Shown one piece after another: positions 22,816 to 35,659 of a DNA stretch of 64,000 nucleotides. The notes under the pieces are model-generated. The model made no database searches. It had not been told where the DNA came from and worked only from the letters and a program-made list of their open reading frames with translations. Source of the stretch: Panulirus ornatus (lineage: Eukaryota; Arthropoda; Malacostraca; Decapoda; Palinuridae); contig NC_092249.1 of the NCBI RefSeq assembly GCF_036320965.1, positions 4,928,614 through 4,992,613 of the forward strand. Direction: 5' to 3'. Each line of letters starts with the position of its first letter. Within the stretch, counting starts at the first letter, position 1. A program made the translations under genes and the position numbers.

Positions 22816-23419
22816 ATCCAAGAATCTTGTCTCATCACCCTTTTGTTATTTCCAGCACTGAAGGGGTCGTGTGGTGGGGGGAGGAGCCTGGAAAGGTCTA
22901 ATCAGGAGGTCCACTTTACCCTGGCGTCTGTCCTGCCACACACCTGTGTGGGCCGTTGAGGAACGTTGATTGTATTGGTATTTATAAATTACCTTCTGGA
23001 GTCGGAAGGCAGGGCCCGTGGAAGCGACATAATGTCACTCTTACCTGGATACCTCAAAGTTCTTCCCCAACGTTACTCCTTTAAATTAATCCCCCCCCCC
23101 CCTCGTTTTCTATTACTCGGGTGGTTGACAGCGTTTAAAAAGAAAAAAAAAAAAGAATGGTGCATCTGTGTGCTTCATGTGAGGCAGTAAACAAACCAGC
23201 GGTATCATATGCATGAGCTCAGCCCACCTCGGAAACGATGATTGGTGAATGCTGTTGTATCCCGTGACGTCACTGCAAACTCCCAAGCATCTTCGAAGCG
23301 TTTTACGATCGTATATATATGACAACCTCGCGAGTTCTTCATATTTTTTTTTTCATAGAAGATGGCGAATGTATCGTGGCACGTAAAGACCAGAAACGTA
23401 AAGACCAGAAACTGGGGCC
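22816..23419. other. Unique sequence with a palindromic CRE-like site
   Basis: No exon is recognised here. A perfect TGACGTCA palindrome, the CREB/ATF consensus, lies at 23265-23272. No nearby transcript is evident, so this may be chance. Confidence 0.35.
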
Positions 23420-23420
23420 A

Positions 23421-23500
<80 letters not shown>
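23420..23500. repeat. (AT)n microsatellite
   Basis: An AT run abuts the terminus of the interspersed repeat that follows at 23502. Confidence 0.95.
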
Positions 23501-23501
23501 T

Positions 23502-23873
<372 letters not shown>

Positions 23874-24469
23874 AGAAACATTGTTAAATGTCTCTCTTCT
23901 ATTCTTGACACTTGTATTTTTCGTAATTAAAACTGATACCTTGATATGTTCGTATTTCTATTCTTCCCAAACTGCTCTATGGTATATATTCAAGTGTCTC
24001 TCCCATTGTCACACGCAGCCTTCGAAGGGACACCAAGTTGGTCTGTTGCTGTTTGAATTCCCCTGTAATTCTTATCGTATTCCTTTGATGCACAAACAGA
24101 TACATGAGAATTAGGTATTGGTGGCTAGGTACCCAGTTTATAATGTGTGGCACGGTAAGTGGTGTTGTCATATGATCAAGTAAGAATCTATCCTCTAGAT
24201 TATAAGTGTACATTAAAATCCAGTATTTACACTTACACACACGTATGAATAAACATTAAAATAATACACATCATTCCTTGAGAAATATTACTTTATGATT
24301 TTGAGTGTGTGTGTGTGTGTGAGTGCATATGCGTGTCTCTGAGTGTGCACAACTAGTCATTCATATGTCAATAAACTCAACCAGGAATTTTAAAATGAAA
24401 TATTCAAAGTGTTGCCTCCAGGTAGAAGTGGGTGGGGTGGTGGGGGGTTTGCATTTTTATACACCCTCC

Positions 24470-25065
24470 CTCCCAACCCCCTCTCAAACATTATACACCC
24501 TCGCTCTTCAAACATTATACACCCTCTCCTAAGACATTATACACCCATTCCCTCTCAGACATTATACACCCTCGCTCCTCAAACATTATACACCCTCTCT
24601 CCTCAAACATTATACACCCTCTCCTAAGGCATTATACACCCTCTCCCTCTCAGACATTATACACCCTCTCCTAAGGCATTATACACCCTCTCCCTCTCAG
24701 ACATTATACACCCTCGCTCTTCAAACATTATACACCCTCTCCTAAGACATTATACACCCATTCCCTCTCAGACATTATACACCCTCGCTCCTCAAACATT
24801 ATACACCCTCTCCTAAGACATTATACACCCTCCCCCCTCAAACACTAAAAACCCTCCCCCTCAAACAATATCCCCTTCCCCCCCTCAAACATTATGCCCC
24901 CTCCCCCCCTCAAACATTATGCCCCCCTCCCCCCCTCAAACATTATGCCCCCCTCCCCCCCTCAAACATTATGCCCCCCTCCCCCCCTCAAACATTATCC
25001 CCTTCCCCCCCTCAAACATTATGCCCCCTCCCCCCCTCAAACATTATGCCCCCCCCTTCAAGCAC
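24470..25065. repeat. Pyrimidine-rich tandem repeats 'caaacattatacaccctc'
   Basis: About 25 imperfect units of 18-31 bp share 'acattatacaccctc'. They change gradually to 'caaacattatgccccc' on the right. A mosaic of local expansions is visible, for example 'tcctaagacattatacacc' blocks repeated as groups. No coding function is supported; the open frames across it come from the repeat. Confidence 0.9.
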
Positions 25066-25244
25066 TATATGAATACAGTGACGTAGAAGCCCAAACATGT
25101 ATTGAGACATGTACTACCACCAGTGTAGAGGTTTACATAACTTCGAGAATACATACATGTGCACACGTTAACAAGACTATATGTACACACACACACAGAC
25201 ACACACACTCAAGCAAGAACTTGCACACGTACACGCTCAGGGTA

Positions 25245-25245
25245 G

Positions 25246-25290
<45 letters not shown>

Positions 25291-25352
25291 TTCATCTATT
25301 GTTCTCCTTCGTTACACTGATGGTCCCAATTTTTCCCCATCCCACTAGGCCT

Positions 25353-25441
<89 letters not shown>
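25245..25441. repeat. (CA)n and (CT)n microsatellites
   Basis: A CA run at about 25245-25289 and a CT run at about 25353-25441. Confidence 0.95.
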
Positions 25442-25443
<2 letters not shown>

Positions 25444-26139
25444 AACACCCCCCCCCCCCGTGCCTCAAAGGATGATTCTAGAACAATGTCACTCCCCCCT
25501 TCCCCTTCCCTTCCTACTCCCAGATTATGGCGCCAACGGTGCCAGTAGTTGAGGCGGTGGCCACCAGAGGGGCCCAGCCCTCGAGGTATTTGGCCTTCAG
25601 TAATTTGATTTGTTTCCAGGATGTATATTACGGGTTGGGTCGTTCGGCCTGGGTGAAGCAGAGAGGGGGAGGTTCGATGCATTCCCCTTTCGAGAATGTT
25701 CTTTTTGACTTGTGAATTATATATTTCCAGACATTCTGGAATGTTTAGTTATATGTCACTTGAGTATAATTATATACGTCTCTTGAACATAACGAAACGA
25801 CGCTTGAGCATAACGGAACGACCCTTGAGCGCGAGTGGGACGGCCTTTGAACAGGGCGACACAATAACTGGGTATATATTGAATTGCCTGATCCCATTTG
25901 AGCCGGTCTTTTAACAGTCAGTTCAAATAACCAATGGCATCACCCTAATGGTCGTAACCATCGTGTTGCAGGGTGTGTTGGACGTGGTCGAGAGTCGTAC
26001 CGTCGTCGTTTTCGAGGGGGTCGTGTGTAGTCGTGCTCAAAGACGCCAGTGAAAGATAGGCTTAGCTCTCCACACTTCGCTTCCTCATTCTGACATACCA
26101 ATAGACTGCTTACACGCAAGTTGGGCGCTTTGATATCAT

Positions 26140-26790
26140 CTTCCTGGAACCCTGAAAAGGGTCTGGAATGTCTTTGCTCTGGACGCTTTGTTGATATCTT
26201 CATGGAACTTACCTTAAAAGGGCCTGGAATGTCTTTGCGCTGGACGCTTTGATGATATCTTCGTGGAAATTACCTTAAAAGGGCCTGGAATGTCTTTGCT
26301 CTGGACGCTTTGTTGATATCTTCATGGAACTTACCTTAAAAGGGCCTGGAATGTCTTTGCGCTGGACGCTTTGATGATATCTTCGTGGAACTTACCTTAA
26401 AAGGGCCTGGAATGTCTTTGCTCTGGACGCTTTGTTGATATCTTCATGGAACTTACCTTAAAAGGGTCTGGAATGTCTTTGCTCTGGACGCTTTGTTGAT
26501 GTCTTCATGGAACTTACCTTAAAAGGGGTCTGGAATGTCTTTGCGCTGGACGCTTTGATGATATCTTCGTGGAACTTACCTTAAAAGGGCCTGGAATGTC
26601 TTTGCTCTGGACGCTTTGTTGATGTCTTCATGGAAGTTACCTTAAAAGGGTCTGGAATATCTGCGCTGGACGCTTTGATGATATCTTCATGGAACTTACC
26701 TTTAAAGGGGTCTGGAATGTCTTTGCGTTGAAGGTTTCGATATCTTCCAGGAACACATACCGTAAAAGGGGTGTAGAATGTCATTTGTTT
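26140..26790. repeat. 61-bp minisatellite carrying a perfect minus-strand splice donor in most units
   Basis: About ten tandem copies of 'ggaacttaccttaaaagggcctggaatgtctttgctctggacgctttgttgatatcttcat', with small changes. Read on the minus strand, most units contain AAGGTAAGT, the 5' splice-site consensus. The period is not a multiple of three, so the array cannot encode a repeated peptide in one frame. Confidence 0.9.
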
Positions 26791-27011
26791 CTTTGATCAC
26801 ATTTCCTTCGCCTTCCAGGATATGCTTGTACTCACGTTCACAAACTCTCGATGAAGATTGTGGAGAGCGAGGCAGCACACACTATTGTTCGTATGTCGTC
26901 CTCTTTCTGTAATTAAGTTTTTTTGTGTGTGCACAGTTGGGGAGATGGAATATATCTGGTGGTTGTTAGTTGAAATGTGGTTTATGGTAGAAAGTGACTC
27001 CGAAATGTAAT

Positions 27012-27090
<79 letters not shown>
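27012..27090. repeat. (CT)n microsatellite
   Basis: A CT run of about 79 bp, followed by a short CA run. Confidence 0.95.
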
Positions 27091-27103
<13 letters not shown>

Positions 27104-27559
27104 CCTATCTATCTGTTTATCTACCGATGATTTGGAAAGGATTGTGGGATGTCGCAACGATGGAATAGGATATAAAAGAATGATTTAGAATGGTTTAGAG
27201 AAAAGGAAGGACACGTGAACGGTATGGGAAGGGGTTACTCATGGAATAGATAGAAGAAAAAGATAAAAAAAGAAATTGATTTAGCGGAATAGTATAATGA
27301 GGAATAAAAGAAATGAGAAAGAATGACGGGGAAAAATATTGAGTGAATGAGGAACGGTATGTGAGAGAGGCCTGTGTCCGGCGAAGCATGTGAGGAAGTT
27401 ATGAGGTCACCTAGTTTGTGAGGCAAATATGTACAGGAGACGGGGACTGGGGAGGAGGAGGGAGGGGGGAGATGGTGATGGGAGGAGGAGTAAGGGAGTG
27501 GGGGAGTGAGATGGTGAATGTCAGGACAGCAGGTGAGGGAAATGGGGGTCCCGCCAGCG

Positions 27560-27598
27560 TCAGTCAGTCGTGCCCCGGGAGCTGACGGCAGCGGTCGT
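27560..27598 (+). promoter_or_regulatory. Candidate core promoter: Inr TCAGTC plus DPE GGTCGT
   Basis: The arthropod initiator consensus TCAGTC occurs at 27564-27569, with an overlapping TCAGT at 27560. Taking A 27566 as +1, GGTCGT occupies exactly +28 to +33. This fits the DPE consensus RGWYV in both sequence and required spacing. The surrounding sequence is unusually GC-rich for this window, and a clean splice donor follows 290 nt downstream. No TATA box is seen, as expected of DPE promoters. Confidence 0.5.
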
Positions 27599-27859
27599 CG
27601 GGCCAACGCTGGGTTGTGGTTGTAGTAGTTGTTGTTGTTGTTGTTGATTGTGTTGCGTTCGCTCTCCTGACAACGTCGCGCCTCCTCCTCCTCCTCCTCT
27701 GCCACACCACCACAGCTCAAGACCCCCGCCTCACCTCGCCTCGCCCCTCGGTTTTGGTCGCTGTCCTTGACACACACACACACACACCAGCCCCCACAGC
27801 TGGATCCTGCCACCAGCGCGCCTCTGCTGTTGACCCCCAGGCTGACCAACGGACCCACG
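27566..27859 (+). other. Candidate noncoding first exon (5' UTR), ATG-free
   Basis: The 294 nt between the putative start site and the donor CCACG/gtgagtcc (27860) contain no ATG in any frame. That is the property expected of a 5' leader. The next plus-strand exon in the window with a start codon is 40115-40168, so this may be exon 1 of the secreted helical protein gene with a 12-kb first intron. It could instead belong to an unrelated transcript. Confidence 0.35.
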
Positions 27860-27870
27860 GTGAGTCCTTG

Positions 27871-27873
<3 letters not shown>

Positions 27874-27939
<66 letters not shown>
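27874..27939. repeat. (GA)n microsatellite just downstream of the candidate splice donor
   Basis: A GA run of about 66 bp starts 14 nt after the GT at 27860. Confidence 0.95.
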
Positions 27940-27943
<4 letters not shown>

Positions 27944-28096
27944 CGGGGGGGGGGGAGCCCAAGGGACATTTGACTAATGCGATTATTGTCATTTATTCTC
28001 ATTTTTCGTTGTCATTTTTGTTTTTCTTTAATGGGAATCGATACTAATAGAGTCTGCTTTATATACCTCAGAATGTAGAAAAATAAGGAGCTCCTG

Positions 28097-28097
<1 letters not shown>

Positions 28098-28165
<68 letters not shown>
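28098..28165. repeat. (AT)n microsatellite
   Basis: An AT run abuts the terminus of the interspersed repeat at 28166. Confidence 0.95.
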
Positions 28166-28166
<1 letters not shown>

Positions 28167-28295
28167 TTTCTTTCATACTATTCGCCATATCCCACATTAG
28201 CAAGGTAGCGTTAAGAACAGAGGACTGGGCCTTTGAGGGAATATCCTCACCTGGCCCCCTTCTCTGTTCCTTCTTTGGAAAGTTAAAAAAAGAAA
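28166..28295 (-). mobile_element. LINE-derived short interspersed repeat, truncated copy
   Basis: The segment has 'tttcatactattcgccatatcccacattagcaaggtagc', 'agaacagaggactgggcctttgagg' and 'cttctctgttccttctttggaa', then stops. It lacks the 'tacgacacgcagggaatacg' half. Confidence 0.75.
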
Positions 28296-29592
28296 CCTCA
28301 GAACTGATCGCATGAGAAAAGAGTATTTGCTAAACAAATAGATATTATGATACAGTATGATATAAAAAAAAAAAGAAAAAAGGTAATGCGATTGTGTGAA
28401 TGTGTAAATATCCATCTTTGAATTACATGAAGCATATTGTTTGAGGTAACATGGGGCATCTTTGACGTAACTCACCTCAAGGCAGTATTTCTCATCACAA
28501 AACGTAACTAACGCAACAAACGTAATATTTATGAAAATAAACATCTCTCCCTTCCCACACGATGGTGGTAACTGGTAATATCTACCGAAATCAGTTGTAA
28601 GAGAAGTGAGCAAGTGTCATTTTATGCCCCGTTAATGATTTCATTTTACACACACACACACACACCAGTAATGCCACCTTACTGTGATTTTTAATGTTTC
28701 ACGTTGCTCTATCATGGCGACGTATTACTTACTGTACCGTCTTGAACTGCGTCTTTGTTCAAATATAAAAAAAAAGACCACGAAAGCTATTATCTAGTAA
28801 TTACCAGTATGAAATTAAGTCCCAGAATGGTCATGGTGCTGGAGCCTCCCTCGTTACCATCTTTTATAAGCAAACGACTTGGAGGTATTGATTATATATT
28901 TTATTCACATAAGAACACATATACGCTGTTTGAGAGCTTGCAAAGATGTCTCGAACGAAATTTTGTGTATGATACGGTTGCGTTAAAGCGCGTAGTGTTG
29001 CGTTAAAGAGCTGTCTGCCCAGGCGAAGATGAGGATGTCTGAAGGTATAATGATTGTATGGATGGGTGGAATGCAGAAAGAAGGAAGGAAGAATGTGGAT
29101 ATGAAAGCGGCTGCAAGTGGATTTGTGGTGTGCTGATGGTTTGAAAGACATAACTAAAAGGATTTGTATGTTGGAAGGGGAGAGAGACTGAGGAAAGAGA
29201 AAGGTCATGGGAAAATGGAATGAAGGATGGTGCTTTGGGGTATCGGGATCTGAACATTCTGGGTGGGGGGAAGTATCGTACATTGCATGGAGAATGCTTT
29301 TTCTTAGGGGATACCGGGGTCTGGACATCAGGCAGGGCAAGTGGCATACATTGCATAGAATTGATTGGATCGATACGGTATAATGTGAGGGCGACTTGAT
29401 GGACTGAACTAGAGCAAACAAAGCGGTCAAGAGGGGAAAAAAAAACATGGAGTGGTATGTGAGGCATGACTATCGATGTTAAGGTCCCATTATAGTACGT
29501 GCTTAATAAGCGACAACAAGAGATTGGATGAGGGCGAATAAAGCGATTGTTCTTTTGCTACTGATGTCGCTTCTCTAAGGAGAGAAAGCCAC

Positions 29593-29649
<57 letters not shown>

Positions 29650-30160
29650 TGTATGTATGTATATTAACAAGACCTGTAATGAGAACTTGGCTATCGTGCG
29701 CGGTACTAAGCAATGATATACATAATTACGGCGAGGCCATTAATTGTGGGAGATATCCGGGCATGATCATAGAAGCCACGTATCATTCATTTGTGGCATT
29801 TAGGTCTTAATTTCCTTTTTTGATACCATTGTATTACAGGATATTGCACGCGAAACACTCCTTACAATGCGAGTTTGCATCGGAGTACCACACGATACAG
29901 CACCTGCCGGCTGCCTTGATTATATTAGGTTGTTAATCACAACAAGCAGCGAGGTTATGACCGTGACAGACACTTGTGGTTTACGAAGAAACGACACAGA
30001 CATGATTTGTTGGTGGCTCCAAGTCTTGCTGTGGGCAAATGTTGTGGGTGGGTGGGGTTGTTGAAGAACGCCGTAGGCTATACTGGGAAATTGATAACAG
30101 GCTAAACATGTTGAATTCCGTGGCAGGAAACACTGCACAACTTCATACTGTAACCAAAGT
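28296..30160. other. Region without recognised gene, with (CA)n at 29592-29645
   Basis: No exon is recognised. The part 28990-29450 has a weak resemblance to the far 3' coding region of a LINE, for example 'ttgattggatcgatacggtataatg' compared with the end of the intact LINE copy near 55190. It is too diverged to call firmly. Confidence 0.35.
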
Positions 30161-30164
30161 AGGT

Positions 30165-30300
30165 CTTGGGGAAGATATGGTCACGTAGGACATGGCTCTA
30201 AGGTAAAGGGGAATTTAAAGACGTAGGACATGGCTCTAAGGTAAAGGGGATTTAAAGACGTAGGACATGGCTCCAGGGTAAAGGGGATTTAAAGGAAAAC
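30165..30300. repeat. Three-copy tandem repeat of about 44 bp
   Basis: 'acgtaggacatggctctaagg' plus 'taaaggggatttaaag' occurs three times between 30180 and 30296. Confidence 0.8.
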
Positions 30301-30679
30301 TAAGGGAGGTAAAGTAAGACCCCCAGAAAGTAGAAGAGAATGGTCGATGGTGGTTAATCAAAAGTCACAGTTGTAGGGTAAGAGATGTTAGGTAAAGAGG
30401 GGGGGATGACCGGGTGAGGTTAGATTTCTGATACAGAGAAATCACGTCGACCATCGTGAATGTCATGCATGGCAAGGAAAGATATAGACAAGGGAAAAAG
30501 GGGAATGTAATTTAGAGAAGAGGAGGAATGGGAGAGGGAGGAGGGGAAGAGAAGAGGAGGAATGGGAGAGGGAGGAGGAGAGAAGAAATGCTACATGGTG
30601 CTGGTTAAGAGTGCATGTGAAGCGTTTTCAAGTCACAAGCACGTGGGAGCCACGAACTAATTAATGTCGTAGAAATCGT

Positions 30680-30758
<79 letters not shown>
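30680..30758. repeat. (GA)n microsatellite
   Basis: A GA run of about 79 bp. Confidence 0.95.
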
Positions 30759-30761
<3 letters not shown>

Positions 30762-31309
30762 CATTAACTGGTCGGTTCCCTAAAGGCAAAATTGCCTTGG
30801 CGAATGTCTGATGCGTCAGGAGGCGAGTATCTGAAAGTAATTTAGTTCGGTGGTGTGTCATGTTAAATTCAGCGAGTCAATAACCTGTCCGAGAGTGCGC
30901 TTAAGCACGCAGGTGGTTCTCCTGCGCATGTGCAGTGTCATGTGGGGTTTTTTTTGAGGTATTCACTCCTGTAAAAGTGGGTCATTCACACGTGAATGTG
31001 TCTGGCTGTTTTTAATGGCGTCGTGAAAGAAAAAAAGTAAATTGCCCCATCTCTTTCATCGCAAGTGTATCAGCGCTATCATTAATCTCTGCATATTAAT
31101 AATTAACGGTATATGTCCTTCCTTTAGCTGGGAACTGCTTTGATCAGCCGGGGTCCAAGCTTAAGCTGTATGTATAAAGTCCTCAAGCTTGAAATTCTTT
31201 TTAAGCTTTTTTTTCGGTACCCTTAGACACGAGTTTGCATATATTTTTATATTGTTATCCATCAGATATTGATTTGAATATTGGCACATAGCCTATCCCG
31301 CATGAGAAG

Positions 31310-31312
<3 letters not shown>

Positions 31313-31398
<86 letters not shown>
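31313..31398. repeat. (AT)n microsatellite
   Basis: An AT run of about 86 bp. Confidence 0.95.
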
Positions 31399-31400
<2 letters not shown>

Positions 31401-31863
31401 TACTTAGTGGGTGTCTGAAATATTCTAGAAACGAATGTGTGAATTCCATATATGTTGACAAAGATTTCACAATATACAGTTATGATCTAAATGATTAACG
31501 TATCTGGTCAGTATAATTAAGCGTGTGGTTTTCCTTTTTACCTGATTACCTCAAAATACTACCATTAAAAAAGTGCTTCAGAATGGGAGGTAGACGTTAT
31601 GAATAGATTATTCACATTCCTCCAACGTGAATCAGGAGGCATGAATACTTGTATTGATATTCGATTCAAATGGCCTTACATCACCCACTCGTATTTCTCT
31701 TCCGAGTTCTTATTCCTTCCTCTCGCTCAGAGGTACCGAAATGTAGCTATATTTGGTGTGTAGCTAAACTTTGATATTATACAATGGGCGAAGAAAACAG
31801 CAGCAACTTCTTTGATATGTGTCCTTGTTCAAAAATACATGCCCAGTGTTATGCTATCACGCG

Positions 31864-31910
<47 letters not shown>

Positions 31911-34140
31911 CGAGAAAAGTACATGTCAAATGTCATAATTGCAATATTAAGTAACTCACTTAAGAGACGTGAAATTGATAAAGTTTTTTGACCCCCGTCA
32001 TTGCATAAATGTGTATGGTAGGTAGGATATATATATTTTTTTTTTTCTTATAAATTCTATAACTTGGGAGCTTAATGATAGGAATTTCATAGTTTTGAAA
32101 TGTGTGTATGTAACAAAGAAAGACATAGGGCGTACCCTTTTTTTTTTCTTTGCAGATTATTTGTCCATTTTTTGTTTTACTCTGTATGGAGAAATGCCTC
32201 TATTGTTTAAAATTTGCATAGTGCTTTTTGGTAGTTTGATTTTGTGGTGTTTGATACTCTTAACATATTCGTCCTTGCAATTTTTCGTATCAGATCCCGG
32301 TAAGTTTGTTATGAAAGATGGTCGAAATTAGTCTGTCCGCTCACTGAAATTGCGCTCAGTAACTGCCTGGGAGGCAGAACAGTCATAGGTGATTGATGGA
32401 AATGTTAGAACCGTGTTAGAGGGTTCGACAGGAGTGGCTAATCAGTGCTTAGATTAGCACGATTGGAGGAGAGGGGAGAGGAAGGGGAGGAAGAACAGCA
32501 AAGCCTTGTTTAAGTTTACAGCCTTAATTACCTTGAGCAATATCGAGGAAGTAGGGGAATTAAAAGCATGGACAGGTAAGGGTTGAGAAGGGCGGGGAGT
32601 GCTGTGTGAGGAGGGGAGAGGTTGCCTAGCATGGAGCATTGGACGAGGCAGGGTTTGGTTATCACTACTGGTGGAGAGGCGAATGTGAGAGCAGGGTGTG
32701 CCTATTGGCGTAGGTTGAGGGTGTGTGGGGTGAGGGGGTAGGAGAGTGATGGGGCAGGAGGAGGAGGAGGGGTTAGTGGGGGTGGTAAAGATGGGTGACG
32801 GGTTAGTGTGAGCACCGGGAGATATGGACGACCCCGGTTTGAGCGATATGGACGACCCCGGTTTGAGCGATATGGACGACCTCGGTTTGAGCTGAAGCGT
32901 TCACGGGAGCCAAGTCCTCCCTCCCTCACCCTCTCGCTCAAGTGACACACATCGCTGTTGAGTATGGTATGAACGCGACCACGTACCGGTACAGGGACGG
33001 GATTCTGTACCTGGAGGAGACTATGGACGTTCGTTTATCACGGTGTGAGGGACATGTTGTGTGGGCTGATGTCCATAAGTTATTAGTTGCCTTCATTGAA
33101 TACACCCTCCCCTTTTCACCCAGAAAATGATTTTGATGTCCCTATGTCTTAAGATTTCCTTCCCTTTTTCTGCTCTCTCCCACGCTTCCCTCCCTCCCTC
33201 TTCCTTCCCTCTCCCTCTCTCTCCCTCCCCCACTGTATCGTGAGCAGTACGAGAGGCAGGGACAATTAAGTCCCCTATAATACCAGAGCTCGGTATGCCA
33301 GGCCGCCTATATGACACTGGCCTCTATAGCGGCGAACATACCCGCTGGATTTTAATGCGACAGGCCCATGGTCTTCGCTGTATTCTGGATAGCTGTAGTT
33401 TCTGAGAGGTTGTTTATATCCCCTGATGTATTTCTTCGAAATGACAGGTGCCACCGACTCTCTGGTCTTGCGAGTGTATTACTAACACGCAATTTGTATC
33501 GTGTTCATATCTGTTTTCAGTAAAATAGAAGAGTAATATTGTATCAGCCTTACCTTCGTGTGATTGTTATATCACAATTACTGACTTTAAAAAGACGTTT
33601 TGCTGGTTAATCTCATTAACGGCAACAGGGGGAGGAAAAGAGTACAACGGACTGTTTAATTAGACTCGAGGGTTCGTGTCATGACCAGAGTGAATGTTTA
33701 ACAGCGATAGATCATCTGATATCTAATGTATGATCCACGAAATTGCTGATGTCACCCGGTGATAGATGTGGTGCACCATACGCCTGGTATTATAATGCAA
33801 GGTTATTATTACGGTACAGACTTAATGTGGTGTTGTCATGGTTACCTTATCACCGGCTGGTATGTTGGATAATTCACTGACAGGTGTGTGTGTGTGTGTG
33901 TTGTGTGTGTGTGTGTGTGTTGTGTGTGTGTGTGTGTGGGTGGGTGGATGGTATACGACACTAACAGTTTGAGACGTGTTGTGAGGAGATGAGGCCCTCA
34001 CCAAGATAACATACTGACGTGTGTGAGGGGGTGTGTGTGAGGCATCAAGATAACAGGTTGACGTGTGTTGTGAGGCAGGTTGACGTGTAGTGTGAGGGGT
34101 GAGGGGATGAGGCATCACCTAGGTGGGTGTGAGGCAAGTG
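31399..34140. other. Region without recognised gene
   Basis: It contains (GT)n at 31867-31907, a three-copy 24-bp repeat (gatatggacgaccccggtttgagc) at 32821-32892 and (GT)n tracts at 33882-33948. A 78-codon plus-strand frame at 32095-32331 is hydrophobic, but it has no splice context or family resemblance and is not called as a gene. Confidence 0.5.
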
Positions 34141-34345
34141 GTCGTGCTAACGCTTAAAGGTCGTACTCAGGGTCGTGCGGGAGGACCGTGCCTTCCTGCT
34201 CAAGAGTCGTACTGTCATGCCCAAAGGGGTCGTGAGGCTCACGCTCAGGGTCGTCCCACGGGGATAAAGGTGTCGTACCGTCGTGCTCAAAAGGGGTCGT
34301 ACGTACAGACGTGCCCCAGAGGGATCGTGCCGTCGCACGTAAGGT
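34141..34345. repeat. Diverged copies of the GTCGTACCGTCGTGCTCAAGG motif
   Basis: Irregularly spaced variants such as 'gtcgtaccgtcgtgctcaaaaggggtcgtac' and 'ggtcgtgaggctcacgctcagggtcgtc' occur here. This is the diverged left edge of the larger array field ending at 37205. Confidence 0.7.
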
Positions 34346-34635
34346 GTTAAGTTTTGAGAGAGGTCTCCGTACCTCAGGAGGGTCGGAAGGTCGTGTGGGT
34401 AAGATTTTTTTTTAAAAGGACTTCGACCCCGTATTGGCGTCTGAGAGCGTGTGGTGGTGGGGGGGGGGGGGGCGATAAAAGTGTAATGACTGTAATTCTG
34501 GAGGTGAACCCCTAGTAGGGGGGGAGGGAGGGGGCCCCCCTGGGGGGTATTGAGCGGCCCTTGTGTGTGTGTGAGGGGGGGGGGGGTGAGTCACGGACGT
34601 CCTTGAAAATCCTGGTCGTAAGAGTTGGCTGGTAG

Positions 34636-34750
34636 GTGTCTTACGACGGCACTAGGACTGTGTCTTACGACGGCACAAGGACTGTGTCTTACGACGGCAC
34701 AAGGACTGTGTCTTACGACGGCACAAGGACTGTGTCTTACGACGGCCTGC
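34636..34750. repeat. 24-bp tandem repeat 'gtgtcttacgacggcacaaggact'
   Basis: Four to five near-identical copies are followed by a diverged one. The unit shares TTACGACGGCAC with the GTACGACGG motif of the neighbouring arrays. Confidence 0.9.
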
Positions 34751-35084
34751 TCTTTGGCGTGAGGGCTGTGTCTCGAGACGACCCGCTCTGTGCCGTGTTA
34801 CAGAATTACATTAACAATTTCAAAGTCGTTTCCATTCCACCGTTTCATGAGATGCTTCGATGTAATAAAGGACGGTTTGAAAGATCTGTTCGCCTCTTGC
34901 TCGTAAACTATTGAAATTCACTTTTACGTTCGCCATCGTTCAGGCATTCCTACGTTCGCTGTCGTTACGAAAATGGCTGATTAAAGTCATGCGACCGAGT
35001 CCAGACTTCGATACGATGTGTGAGAAACACTTTTTATCTTTTTTATCAGTATTCGTTCTACGTAGGTGAGGAATGTAGGATACT

Positions 35085-35595
35085 ATTACTGTCATAGACC
35101 ATCAGGTCTTCTGTTACCTGGCTTTCCCATGTACTGTCCTCCAGCAGGTAACTCTCGTCATAGACCATCAGGTCTTCTGTTATCTGTCCTTCCCATGTAC
35201 TGTCCTCCAGCAGGTAACTCTCGTCATAGACCATCAGGTCTTCTGTTACCTGGCTTTCCCATGTACTGTCCTCCAGCAGATAACCTCGTCATAGACCATC
35301 AGGTCTTCTGTTACCTGGCTTTCCCATGTACTGTCCTCCAGCAGATAACCTCGTCATAGACCATCAGGTCTTCTGTTACCTGGCTTTCCAATGTACTGTC
35401 CTCCAGCAGATAACTCTCGTCATAGACCATCAGGTCTTCTGTTACCTGGCTTTCCCATGTACTGTCCTCCAGCAGGTAACTCTCGTCATAGACCATCAGG
35501 TCTTCTGTTACCTGGCTTTCCCATGTACTGTCCTCCAGCAGGTAACTCTCGTCATAGACCATCAGGTCTTCTGTTACCTGGCTTTCCCATGGTCT
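35085..35595. repeat. Minisatellite of 64-66 bp, eight copies
   Basis: The unit 'catagaccatcaggtcttctgttacctggctttcccatgtactgtcctccagcaggtaactctcgt' repeats from about 35093 to 35593. Two units are shortened to about 64 bp by loss of the 'ct' in 'aactctcgt'. Copies are nearly identical, pointing to recent expansion. Confidence 0.95.
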
Positions 35596-35659
35596 CATGA
35601 ACAGTGAAATGTCACTGTAATGATAAGAACGAGGACCACCATTGTGTGCATACTGTAGC

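Noticed and set aside
23265..23272. TGACGTCA as a CREB-type regulatory site
   Set aside because: A single 8-bp palindrome with no associated promoter or transcript may be chance. It is kept only as a note in the regional entry.
24470..25475. Proline-rich frames over the pyrimidine repeats
   Set aside because: They are low-complexity translations of tandem and simple repeats, with no splice-supported continuation.
32095..32331. 78-codon hydrophobic frame
   Set aside because: Its composition follows local T-richness. There is no splice context, partner exon or recognised family.
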